From NCBI GenBank assembly GCA_914767715.1, contig OU612072.1, forward strand, positions 19,096,001 through 19,160,000: DNA of 64,000 nucleotides, read 5' to 3'. Numbering within the stretch: the stretch's first letter is position 1; the number at the start of each line of letters is the position of its first letter. The notes below the pieces were generated by a model, which was given only the letters and a program-made list of their open reading frames with translations, was not told the DNA's origin and searched no databases. The position numbers and the translations under genes were made by a program. This DNA is from Membranipora membranacea. Taxonomy: Eukaryota; Bryozoa; Gymnolaemata; Cheilostomatida; Membraniporidae. Shown piece after piece: positions 1 through 10,349 of the stretch.

Positions 1-492
1 TGAAATTGCCTACGTTATAGAGCAGGTTAGGAGGAAATTTTTTTTTTTAAGCTGGCCGTAAAAAAAACCAAGGGTCCCCCCTTTGTTACTTTTTTAAATT
101 TTAAACTCGCTCTAATCCCTGTTCTATTTATCGTAGGATCTTGATATTCGGGACTTAGAATGAGGCCAATGAGGCCATCAACTGGTCAGAGTTTGAAAGA
201 ATTCCGATGGCTATTTCAAATTTGAGCCTGCCGTTTGGCATGTTTTTTTATGACAAAAGTGGCCCTCGTTAAAAAGGTTGCTGACGCCAAACAAAGAGGG
301 GCAGTCCCGAACGGGTTTCAGTTTCAAAGTCAGCATGAAATTGCCTACGTTATAGAGCAGGTTAGAGGGAAATCAATTTTTTAAACTGGCCGTAAAAAAA
401 ACCAAGGGTCCCCCCTTTGTTACTTTTTTAAATTTTAAACTCGCTCTAATCCCTGTTCTATTTATCGTAGGATCTTGATATTCGGGACTTAG

Positions 493-510
493 AATGAGGC
501 CAATGAGGCC
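493..510 (+). repeat. Nonamer direct repeat inside the monomer
   Basis: AATGAGGCC occurs twice back to back, and the pair recurs at the matching place in almost every monomer. Scattered copies carry a single change in one half: AATGAGACC-type copies near 2,494 and 7,838, GAAGCC near 22,190, GGCTAATGAGG near 40,560, and AATGAAGCC near 54,912, 57,249 and 59,252. It could be a binding site or simply a frozen slippage duplication; the sequence does not decide. Confidence 0.8.
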
Positions 511-532
511 ATCAACTGGTCAGAGTTTGAAA

Positions 533-538
533 GAATTC
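533..538. other. Recurrent GAATTC (EcoRI-type) site, about one per monomer
   Basis: GAATTC sits at the same monomer position almost throughout, so EcoRI digestion would be expected to give a ladder of about 334 bp. Exceptions seen include the copies near 4,873, 5,543, 15,889, 17,890, 23,227, 40,261, 44,931, 59,615 and 62,948. The loss at 15,889 recurs at 17,890 (2,001 bp away), and the loss at 40,261 recurs at 44,931 (4,670 bp away), so site losses travel with the HOR unit. Confidence 0.85.
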
Positions 539-549
539 CGATGGCTATT

Positions 550-559
550 TCAAATTTGA
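550..559. other. Conserved 10-bp palindrome TCAAATTTGA
   Basis: A perfect 10-bp palindrome is present at this position in most monomers of the left 38 kb. In many monomers right of about 39.6 kb the last bases change to TCAAATTTAA, breaking the symmetry. A few copies carry TCGA-type (14,571 region), TTTTAA (38,945) or CATATTTGA (4,558) variants. It may be a protein-binding site, but no function is shown. Confidence 0.65.
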
Positions 560-639
560 GCCTGCCGTTTGGCATGTTTTTTTATGACAAAAGTGGCCCT
601 CGTTAAAAAGGTTGCTGACGCCAAACAAAGAGGAGCAGT

Positions 640-649
640 CCCGAACGGG
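640..649. other. GC-rich interrupted inverted repeat CCCG-AA-CGGG
   Basis: Four-base arms flank an AA spacer. The element is kept in most monomers. Variants recur as family markers: CCGAACAGG near 16,667, 19,669 and 25,345; CCAAACGGG near 31,353, 32,690, 38,701 and 42,716; and CGAACGAG near 40,370, 45,040, 49,045, 57,390 and 59,392. It does not fit the canonical CENP-B box spacing. Possible roles are a binding site or a local hairpin; neither is demonstrated. Confidence 0.6.
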
Positions 650-737
650 TTTCAGTTTCAAAGTCAGCATGATATTGCCTACGTTATAGAGCAGGTTAGA
701 AGGAAATCAATTTTTTAAACTGGCCGTGAAAAAAACC

Positions 738-751
738 AAGGGTCCCCCCTT
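738..751. other. AAGGG...CCCTT inverted repeat with C-run
   Basis: A short inverted repeat surrounds a run of five or six C, preceded by an A-run and followed by a T/A-rich stretch. The C-run length is type-specific: six C in most left-hand monomers, five C in many monomers right of 38.8 kb. It contributes to the 333 versus 334 bp monomer lengths. A variant reading GGTCTCCCCTGTG marks one monomer type at about 41.13, 45.80, 49.81, 51.81, 52.48, 53.14, 55.15 and 60.15 kb. Confidence 0.6.
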
Positions 752-2670
752 TGTTACTTTTTTAAATTTTAAACTCGGTCTAATTCCTGTTCTATTTATC
801 GTAGGATCTTGATATTCGGGACTTAGAATGAGGCCAATGAGGCCATCAACTGGTCAGAGTTTGAAAGAATTCCGATCGCTATTTCAAATTTGAGCCTGCC
901 TTTTGGCATGTTTTTTCATGACAAAAGTGGCCCTCGTTAAAAAGGTTGCTGACGCCAAACAAAGAGGAGCAGTCCCGAACGGGTTTCAGTTTCAAAGTCA
1001 GCATGATATTGCCTACGTTATAGAGCAGGTTAGAGAGAAATCAATTTTTTAAACTGGCCGTGAAAAAACCAAAAGTCCCCCCTTTGTTACTTTTTTTAAT
1101 TTTAAATTCGCTCTAATTCCTGTTCTATTTATCCTAGGATCTTGATATTCGGGACTTAGAATGAGGCCAATGAGGCCATCAACTGCTCAGAGTTTGAAAG
1201 AATTCCGATTGCTAATTCAAATTTGAGCCTCCCGTTTGGCATGTTTTTTTATGACAAAAGTGGCCCAGGTTAAAAAGGTTGCTGACGCCAAACAAAGAGG
1301 AGCAGTCCCGAACGGGTTTCAGCTTTAAAGTCAGCATGAAATTGCCTACGTTATAGAGCGGGTTAGAAGGAAATCTATTTTTTAAAATGGCCGTAAAAAA
1401 AATCAAGGGTCCCCCCTTTGTTACTTTTTTTAATTTTAAACTCGCTCTAATTCCGGTTCTATTTATCGTAGGATCTTGATATTCGGGACTTAGAATGAGG
1501 CCAATGAGGCCATCAACTGGTGAGAGTTTGAAAGAATTCACCTTGCTATTTCAAATTCGAGCCTGCCTTTTGGCATGTTTTTTCATGACAAAAGTGGCCC
1601 TCGTTAAAAAGGTTGCTGACGCCAAACAAAGAGGGGCAGTCCCGAACGGGTTTCAGTTTCAAAGTCAGCATGAAATTGCCTACGTTATAGAGCAGGTTAG
1701 AAGGAAATCTATTTTTTAAACTGGCCGTAAAAAAAACCAAGGGTCCCCCCTTTGTTACCTTTTTAAATTTTAACTCGCTCTAATTCCTGTTCTATTTATC
1801 CTAGGATCTTGATATTCAGGACTTAGAAAGAGGCCAATGAGGCCATCAACTGGTCAGAGTTTGAAAGAATTCCGATTGCTATTTCAAATTTGAGCCTGCC
1901 TTTTGGCATGTTTTTTCATGACAAAAGTGGCCCTCGTTAAAAAGGTTGCTGACGCCAAACAAAGAGGAGCAGTCCCGAACGGGTTTCAGTTTCAAAGTCA
2001 GCATGAAATTGCCTACGTTATAGAGCAGGTTAGAAGGAAATCTATTCTTTAAACTGGCCGTAAAAAAAACCAAGGGTCCCCCCTTTGTTACTTTTTTTAA
2101 TTTTAAACTCGCTCTAATTCCTGTTCTATTTATCCTAGGATCTTGATATTCGGGACTTAGAATGAGGCCAATGAGGCCATCAACTGCTCAGAGTTTGAAA
2201 GAATTCCGATTGCTAATTCAAATTTGAGCCTGCCTTTTGGCAGGTTTTTTCATGACAAAAGTGGCCCTCGTTAAAAAGGTTGCTGACGCCAAACAAAGAG
2301 GAGCAGTCCCGAACGGGTTTCAGTTTCAAAGTCAGCATGAAATTGCCTACGTTATAGAGCAGGTTAGAGGGAAATCAATTTTTTAAACTGGTCGTAAAAA
2401 AACCAAGAGTCCCCCCTTTGTTACTTTTTAAAATTTTAAACTCGCTCTAATTCCTGTTCTATTTATCGTAGGATCTTGATATTCGGGACTTAGAATGAGA
2501 CCAATGAGGCCATCAACTGGTCAGAGTTTGAAAGAATTCCGATGGCTATTTCAAATTTGACCCTGCCGTTTAGCATGTTTTTTTATGACAAAAGTGGCCT
2601 AGGTTAAAAAGGTTGCTGACGCCAAACAAAGATCAGCAGTCCCGAACGGGTTTCAGTTTCAAAGTCAGCA

Positions 2671-4304
2671 TGAAATTGCCTACGTTATAGAGCAGGTTAG
2701 GAGGAAATTTTTTTTTTTAAGCTGGCCGTAAAAAAAAACCAAGGGTCCCCCCTTTGTTACTTTTTTAAATTTTAAACTCGCTCTAATCCCTGTTCTATTT
2801 ATCGTAGGATCTTGATATTCGGGACTTAGAATGAGGCCAATGAGGCCATCAACTGGTCAGAGTTTGAAAGAATTCCGATGGCTATTTCAAATTTGAGCCT
2901 GCCGTTTGGCATGTTTTTTTATGACAAAAGTGGCCCTCGTTAAAAAGGTTGCTGACGCCAAACAAAGAGGGGCAGTCCCGAACGGGTTTCAGTTTCAAAG
3001 TCAGCATGAAATTGCCTACGTTATAGAGCAGGTTAGAAGGAAATCAATTTTTTAAACTGGCCGTAAAAAAAACCAAGGGTCCCCCCTTTGTTACTTTTTT
3101 AAATTTTAAACTCGCTCTACTCCCTGTTCTATTTATCGTAGGATCTTGATATTCGGGACTTAGAATGAGGCCAATGAGGCCATCAACTGGTCAGAGTTTG
3201 AAAGAATTCCGATTGTTATTTCAAATTTGAGCCTGCCGTTTGGCATGTTTTTTTATGACAAAAGTGGCCCTCGTTAAAAAGGTTGCTGACGCCAAACAAA
3301 GAGGAGCAGTCCCGAACGGGTTTCAGTTTCAAAGTCAGCATGATATTGCCTACGTTATAGAGCAGGTTAGAAGGAAATCAATTTTTTAAACTGGCCGTGA
3401 AAAAAACCAAGGGTCCCCCCTTTGTTACTTTTTTAAATTTTAAACTCGCTCTAATTCCTGTTCTATTTATCGTAGGATCTTGATATTCGGGACTTAGAAT
3501 GAGGCCAATGAGGCCATCAACTGGTCAGAGTTTGAAAGAATTCCGATTGCTATTTCAAATTTGAGCCTGCCTTTTGGCATGTTTTTTCATGACAAAAGTG
3601 GCCCTCGTTAAAAAGGTTGCTGACGCCAAACAAAGAGGGGCAGTCCCGAACGGGTTTCAGTTTCAAAGTCAGCATGAAATTGCCTACGTTATAGAGCAGG
3701 TTAGAAGGAAATCAATTTTTTAAACTGGCCGTAAAAAAAACCAAGGGTCCCCCCTTTGTTACTTTTTTAAATTTTAAACTCGCTCTAATCCCTGTTCTAT
3801 TTATCCTAGGATCTTGATATTCGGGACTTAGAATGAGGCCAATGAGGCCATCAACTGCTCAGAGTTTGAAAGAATTCCGATTGCTAATTCAAATTTGAGC
3901 CTCCCGTTTGGCATGTTTTTTTATGACAAAAGTGGCCCAGGTTAAAAAGGTTGCTGACGCCAAACAAAGAGGAGCAGTCCCGAACGGGTTTCAGCTTTAA
4001 AGTCAGCATGAAATTGCCTACGTTATAGAGCGGGTTAGAAGGAAATCTATTTTTTAAAATGGCCGTAAAAAAAATCAAGGGTCCCCCCTTTGTTACTTTT
4101 TTTAATTTTAAACTCGCTCTAATTCCGGTTCTATTTATCGTAGGATCTTGATATTCGGGACTTAGAATGAGGCCAATGAGGCCATCAACTGGTGAGAGTT
4201 TGAAAGAATTCACCTTGCTATTTCAAATTCGAGCCTGCCTTTTGGCATGTTTTTTCATGACAAAAGTGGCCCTCGTTAAAAAGGTTGCTGACGCCAAACA
4301 AAGA
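2671..4304 (+). repeat. 8-monomer HOR, copy B, left part
   Basis: It starts with the long T-run monomer and follows the HOR order through the TTCACC monomer near 4,210. It shares private markers with copy E at 13,020: CTCTACTCC near 3,118 and 13,466, and a TTGTTATTTC monomer near 3,213 and 13,560. After about 4,305 it departs from HOR order into the diverged segment. A and B together look like D and E together, about 10,349 bp apart (31 monomers). Confidence 0.82.
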
Positions 4305-7300
4305 GGGGCAGTCCCGAACGGGTTTCAGTTTCAAAGTCAGCATGAAATTGCCTACGTTATAGAGCAGGTAAGAGGGAAATCAATTTTTTAAGCTGGCCGT
4401 AAAAAAAACCAAGGGTCCCCCCTTTGTTACTTTTTTAAATTTAAAACTCGCTCTAATTCCTGTTATATTTATCATAGGATCTTGATATTCAGGACTTAGA
4501 ATGAGGCCAATGAGGCCATCAAATGGTCAGAGTTTGAAAGAATTCCGATGGCTATTTCATATTTGAGCCTGCCGTTTGGCATGTTTTTTTATGACAAAAG
4601 TGGCCCAGGTTAAAAAGGTTGCTGACGCCAAACAAAGAGGAGCAGTCCCGAACGGGTTTCAGTTTTAAAGTCAGCATGAAATTGCCTACGTCATAGAGCA
4701 GGTTAGAAGGAAATCTATTTTTTAAACTGGCCGTAAAAAAAAACCAAGGGTCCCCCCTTTGTTACTTTTTTAAATTTTAAACTCGCTCTAATTCCTGTTC
4801 TATTTATCCTTGGATCTTGATATTCGGGATTTTGAACGAGGCCAATGAGGCCATCAACTGGTCAGAGTTTGAAAAAATTCCAATTGCTATTTCAAATTTG
4901 AGCCTGCCGTTTGGCATGTTTTTTTATGACAAAAGTGGCCAAGGTTAAAAAGGTTGCTGACGCCAAAAAAAGAGGAGCAGTCCCGAACGGGTTTCAGTTT
5001 CAAAGTCAGCATGAAATTTCCTACGTTATAGAGCAGGTTAGAAGGAAATATATTTTTTAAACCGGCCGTAAATAAAACCAAGGGTCCCCCCTTTGTTTCT
5101 TTTTAAAATTTTAAACTCACTCTAATTCCTGTTCTATTTATCGGAGGATCTTGATATTCGGGACTTAGAATGAGGCCAATGACGCCATCAACTGGTCAGA
5201 GTTTGAAAGAATTCCAATTGCTATTTAAAATTTGAGCCTGCCTTTTGGCATGTTTTTTCGTGACAAAAGTGGCCCAGGTTAAAAAGGTTGCTGACGCCAA
5301 ACAAAGAGGAGCAGTCCCGAACGGGTTTCAGTGTCAATGTCAGCATAAAATTGCCTACGCTATAGAGCAGGTTAGAAGGATATCTATTTTTTAAACTGGC
5401 CGTAAAAAAAAACCAAGGGTCCCCCCTTTGTTACTTTTTTTAATTTTAAACTCGCTCTAATTCCTGTTCTATTTATCCTAGGATCTTGATATTCGGGACT
5501 TAGAAAGAGGCCAATGAGGCCATCAACTGCTCAGAGTTTGAAAGATTTTCCGATTGCTAATTCAAATTTGAGCCTGCCTTTTGGCATGTTTTTTCATGAC
5601 AAAAGTGGCCCTCGTTAAAAAGGTTGCTGACGCCAAACAAAGAGGAGCAGTCCCGAACGGGTTTCAGTTTCAAAATCAGCATGAAATTGCCTACGTTATA
5701 GAGCAGGTTAGAGGGAAATCAATTTTTAAACTGGCCGTAAAAAAACCAAGAGTCCCCCCTTTGTTACTTTTTTAAATTTTAAACTCGCTCTAATTCCCGT
5801 TCTATTTATCGTAGGATCTTGATATTCGGGACTTAGAATGAGGCCAATGAGACAATCAACTGGTCAGAGTTTGAAAGAATTCCGATGGCTATTTCAAATT
5901 TGAGCCTGCCGTTTGGCATGTTTTTTTATGACAAAAGTGGCCCTCGTTAAAAAGGTTGCTGACGCCAAACAAAGAGGGGCAGTCCCGAACGGGTTTCAGT
6001 TTCAAAGTCAGCATGAAATTGCCTACGTTATAGAGCAGGTTAGAAGGAAATCTATTTTTTAAACTGGCCGTAAAAAAAACCAAGGGTCCCCCCTTTGTTA
6101 CTTTTTTAAATTTTAAACTCGCTCTAATTCCTGTTCTATTTATCGTAGGATCTTGATATTCGGGACTTAGAATGAGGCCAATGAGACCATCAACTGGTCA
6201 GAGTTTGAAAGAATTCCGATGGCTATTTCAAATTTGACCCTGCCGTTTGACATGTTTTTTATGACAAAAGTGGCCCAGGTTAAAAAGGTTGCTGACGCCA
6301 AACAAAGAGGAGCAGTCCCGAACAGGTTTCAGTTTCATAGTCAGCATGAAATTGCCTACGTTATAGAGCAGGTTAGAAGGAAATCTATTTTTTAAACTGG
6401 CCGTAAAAAAAACCAAGTGTCCCCCCTTTGTTACTTTTTTAAATTTTAACTCGCTCTAATTCCTGTTCTATTTATCCTAGGATCTTGATATTCGGGACTT
6501 AGAATAAGGCCAATGAGGCCATCAACCGGTCAGAGTTTGAAAGAATTCCGATTGCTATTTCAAATTTGAGCCTGCCGTTTGGCATGTTTTTTTATGACAA
6601 AAGTGGCCAAGGTTAAAAAGGTTGCTGACGCCAAAAAAAGAGGAGCAGTCCCGAACGGGTTTCAGTTTCAAAGTCAGAATGAAATTTCCTACGTTATAGA
6701 GCAGGTTAGAAGGAATATATTTTTTAAACCGGCCGTAAATAAAACCAAGGGTCCCCCCTTTGTTACTTTTTAAAATTTTAAACTCACTCTAATTCCTGTT
6801 CTATTTATCGGAGGATCTTGATATTCGGGACTTAGAATGAGGCCAATGAGGCCATCAACTGCTCAGAGTTTGAAAGAATTCCGATTGCTAATTCAAATTT
6901 GAGCCTCCCGTTTGGCATGTTTTTTTATGACAAAAGTGGCCAAGGTTAAAAAGGTTGCTGACGCCAAACAAAGAGGAGCAGTCCCGAACGGGTTTCAGCT
7001 TTAAAGTCAGCATGAAATTGCCTACGTTATAGAGCGGGTTAGAAGGAAATCTATTTTTTAAAATGGCCGTAAAAAAAACCAAGGGTCCCCCCTTTGTTAC
7101 CTTTTTAAATTTTAACTCGCTCTAATTCCTGTTCTATTTATCCTAGGATCTTGATATTCGGGACTTAGAAAGAGGCCAATGAGGCCATCAACTGGTCAGA
7201 GTTTGAAAGAATTCCAATTGCTATTTCAAATTTGAGCCTGCCTTGTGGCATGTTTTTTCATGACAAAAGTGGCCCTCGTTAAAAAGGTTGCTGACGCCAA

Positions 7301-8013
7301 ACAAAGAGGGGCAGTCCCGAACGGGTTTCAGTTTTTAAAGTCAGCATGAAATTGCCTACGTTATAGAGCAGGTTAGAAGGAATTCTATTTTTTAAACTGG
7401 CCGTAAAAAAAACCAAGGGTCCCCCCTTTGTTACCTTTTTAAATTTTAACTCGCTCTAATTCCTGTTCTATTTATCCTAGGATCTTGATATTCGGGACTT
7501 AGAAAGAGGCCAATAAGGCCATCAACTGGTCAGAGTTTGAAAGAATTCCGATTGCTATTTCAAATTTGAGCCTGCCTTTTGGCATGTTTTTTCATGACAA
7601 AAGTGGCCCTCGTTAAAAAAGTTGCTGACGCCAAACAAAGAGGAGCAGTCCCGAACGGGTTTCAGTTTCAAAGTCAGCATGAAATTGCCTACGTTATAGA
7701 GCAGGTTAGAAGGAAATCTATTCTTTAAACTGGCCGTAAAAAAAACCAAGGGTCCCCCCTTTGTTACTTTTTTAAATTTTAAACTCGCTCTAATTCCTGT
7801 TCTATTTATCGTAGGATCTTGATATTTGGGACTTAGAATGAGACCAATGAGGCCATCTACTGGTCAGAGTTTGAAAGAATTCCGATGGCTATTTCAAATT
7901 TGACCCTGACGTTTAGCATGTTTTTTTATGACAAAAGTGGCCCAGGTTAAAAAGGTTGCTGACGCCAAACAAAGATCAGCAGTCCCGAACGGGTTTCAGT
8001 TTCAAAGTCAGCA
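4305..8013 (+). repeat. Diverged, weakly ordered monomers within the 8-monomer region
   Basis: About eleven monomers here carry many private changes (CTTGGATC at 4,809, AAAAAATTCC at 4,872, GTGTCAATG at 5,331, an extra TT near 5,543). One pair of very similar monomers lies five units apart: both have GTGGCCAAGG, GCCAAAAAAAG, AAACCGGCCG, GTAAATAAAACC and ATCGGAGGATC, around 4.93-5.15 and 6.60-6.81 kb. The segment may be older sequence that escaped recent homogenisation. HOR order resumes with the AGATCAGCAG and long-T monomers at about 7.97-8.05 kb. Confidence 0.75.
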
Positions 8014-10349
8014 TGAAATTGCCTACGTTATAGAGCAGGTTTTGAGGAAAATTTTTTTTTTAAGCTGGCCGGAAAAAAAACCAAGGGTCCCCCCTTTGTT
8101 ACTTTTTTAAATTTTAAACTCGCTCTAATCCCTGTTCTATTTATCGTAGGATCTTGATATTCGGGACTTAGAATGAGGCCAATGAGGCCATCAACTGGTC
8201 AGAGTTTGAAAGAATTCCGATGGCTATTTCAAATTTGAGCCTGCCGTTTGGCATGTTTTTTTATGACAAAAGTGGCCCTCGTTAAAAAGGTTGCTGACGC
8301 CAAACAAAGAGGGGCAGTCCCGAACGGGTTTCAGTTTCAAAGTCAGCATGAAATTGCCTACGTTATAGAGCAGGTTAGAAGGAAATCAATTTTTTAAACT
8401 GGCCGTAAAAAAAACCAAGGGTCCCCCCTTTGTTACTTTTTTAAATTTTAAACTCGCTCTAATCCCTGTTCTAATTATCGTAGGATCTTGATATTCGGGA
8501 CTTAGAATGAGGCCAATGAGGCCATCAACTGGTCAGAGTTTGAAAGAATTCCGATTGCTATTTCAAATTTGAGCCTGCCTTTTGGCATGTTTTTTCATGA
8601 CAAAAGTGGCCCTCGTTAAAAAGGTTGCTGACGCCAAACAAAGAGGAGCAGTCCCGAACGGGTTTCAGTTTCAAAGTCAGCATGATATTGCCTACGTTAT
8701 AGAGCAGGTTAGAGGGAAATCAATTTTTTAAACTGGCCGTGAAAAAACCAAAAGTCCCCCCTTTGTTACTTTTTTTAATTTTAAACTCGCTCTAATTCCT
8801 GTTCTATTTATCCTAGGATCTTGATATTCGGGACTTAGAATGAGGCCAATGAGGCCATCAACTGCTCAGAGTTTGAAAGAATTCCGATTGCTAATTCAAA
8901 TTTGAGCCTCCCGTTTGGCATGTTTTTTTATGACAAAAGTGGCCCAGGTTAAAAAGGTTGCTGACGCCAAACAAAGAGGAGCAGTCCCGAACGGGTTTCA
9001 GCTTTAAAGTCAGCATGAAATTGCCTACGTTATAGAGCGGGTTAGAAGGAAATCTATTTTTTAAAATGGCCGTAAAAAAAATCAAGGGTCCCCCCTTTGT
9101 TACTTTTTTTAATTTTAAACTCGCTCTAATTCCTGTTCTATTTATCGTAGGATCTTGATATTCGGGACTTAGAATGAGGCCAATGAGGCCATCAACTGGT
9201 GAGAGTTTGAAAGAATTCACCTTGCTATTTCAAATTCGAGCCTGCCTTTTGGCATGTTTTTTCATGACAAAAGTGGCCCTCGTTAAAAAGGTTGCTGACG
9301 CCAAACAAAGAGGGGCAGTCCCGAACGGGTTTCAGTTTCAAAGTCAGCATGAAATTGCCTACGTTATAGAGCAGGTTAGAAGGAAATCTATTTTTTAAAC
9401 TGGCCGTAAAAAAAACCAAGGGTCCCCCCTTTGTTACCTTTTTAAATTTTAACTCGCTCTAATTCCTGTTCTATTTATCCTAGGATCTTGATATTCGGGA
9501 CTTAGAAAGAGGCCAATGAGGCCATCAACTGGTGAGAGTTTGAAAGAATTCCGATTGCTATTTCAAATTTGAGCCTGCCTTTTGGCATGTTTTTTCATGA
9601 CAAAAGTGGCCCTCGTTAAAAAGGTTGCTGACGCCAAACAAAGAGGAGCAGTCCCGAACGGGTTTCAGTTTCAAAGTCAGCATGAAATTGCCTACGTTAT
9701 AGAGCAGGTTAGAAGGAAATCTATTCTTTAAACTGGCCGTAAAAAAAACCAAGGGTCCCCCCTTTGTTACTTTTTTTAATTTTAAACTCGTTCTAATTCC
9801 TGTTCTATTTATCCTAGGATCTTGATATTCGGGACTTAGAATGAGGCCAATGAGGCCATCAACTGCTCAGAGTTTGAAAGAATTCCGATTGCTAATTCAA
9901 ATTTGAGCCTGCCTTTTGGCAGGTTTTTTCATGACAAAAGTGGCCCTCGTTAAAAAGGTTGCTGACGCCAAACAAAGAGGAGCAGTCCCGAACGGGTTTC
10001 AGTTTCAAAGTCAGCATGAAATTGACTACGTTATAGAGCAGGTTAGAGGGAAATCAATTTTTTAAACTGGTCGTAAAAAAACCAAGAGTCCCCCCTTTGT
10101 TACTTTTTTAAATTTTAAACTCGCTCTAATTCCTGTTCTATTTATCGTAGGATCTTGATATTCGGGACTTAGAATGAGACCAATGAGGCCATCAACTGGT
10201 CAGAGTTTGAAAGAATTCCGATGGCTATTTCAAATTTGACCCTGCCGTTTAGCATGTTTTTTTATGACAAAAGTGGCCCAGGTTAAAAAGGTTGCTGACG
10301 CCAAACAAAGATCAGCAGTCCCGAACGGGTTTCAGTTTCAAAGTCAGCA
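8014..10349 (+). repeat. HOR copy C, seven monomers (2,336 bp)
   Basis: It has the same order as the 8-monomer copies but one unit is missing between the T-run monomer and the TCCCG / CTGCTCAG monomer. That interval is about 848 bp here and about 1,181 bp in copies A, D and E. The remaining markers, including GGCAGG near 9,919 and AGATCAGCAG near 10,311, are in place. The shortening is a whole-monomer loss, or the other copies gained one. Confidence 0.83.

Larger units (their letters stand above)
470..803 (+). repeat. Representative satellite monomer (334 bp)
   Basis: This monomer, cut at GGATC, shows the internal layout shared by nearly all copies. In order it carries a duplicated nonamer (493-510), an EcoRI-type GAATTC (533-538), a 10-bp palindrome (550-559), a T-run (about 577-583), a GC-rich interrupted inverted repeat (640-649), an A-run, a short G/C inverted repeat (738-751) and a T/A-rich tail. 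Frequent type-specific differences include GACGCC versus GACTCC, AGGGG versus AGGAG, GAAATT versus GATATT, and five versus six C in the C-run. It is near 2 x 167 bp, so it could accommodate two nucleosomes; that is inference from length only. Confidence 0.9.
1..2670 (+). repeat. 8-monomer HOR, copy A (2,670 bp)
   Basis: The copy opens with a distinctive long T-run (from about 39) after AGGAGGAAA, and the same marker returns at 2,671 plus the same offset. Ordered markers inside are GATATT monomers (about 670 and 1,005), a CTGCTCAG / TCCCG monomer (about 1,187-1,240), a TTCACC monomer (1,538), a TTCAGG-AAGAGG monomer (about 1,815), a GGCAGG monomer (about 2,239) and an AGATCAGCAG monomer (about 2,630). 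The same order recurs in the copy at 10,350-13,019 with only a few differences by eye. Confidence 0.88.

Noticed and set aside
470-803. CENP-B box
   Set aside because: TTCGGG and CCCGAACGGG looked suggestive, but neither fits the TTCGnnnnAnnCGGG spacing on either strand.
470-803. Origin of the monomer by duplication of a 167-bp half-unit
   Set aside because: Comparing the two halves by eye gives only short scattered matches (for example GTCAG and TTTCAAA); not enough to claim homology.
1212-1541. Recurrent 109-codon antisense open frame (also at 3884, 8891, 11561, 14232, 16233, 18234 and 19235)
   Set aside because: It opens with GTG rather than ATG, spans a monomer boundary, recurs only because the underlying HOR monomer recurs, and has no recognisable domain.
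1495-1719. 74-codon + strand frame with a true ATG (also 105 codons at 16516-16833)
   Set aside because: The longer version at 16516 arises from loss of one T that removes a stop. Substitutions show no codon-position bias, and many monomer types carry stops in this frame.
1546-1740. 64-codon antisense open frame repeated in most monomers
   Set aside because: It opens with TTG through an A-run, which is not a plausible eukaryotic start, and its repetition is explained by satellite copying. Homopolymer length changes shift or break it.
2700-2720. Long T-run as a Pol III terminator or poly(A)-derived retroelement tail
   Set aside because: It is a monomer-internal homopolymer expansion present only in one monomer type, with no adjacent element or target-site duplication.
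4305-8013. Possible transposon or foreign insertion in the diverged segment
   Set aside because: The 334-bp periodicity and all monomer landmarks continue through it; it is diverged satellite.
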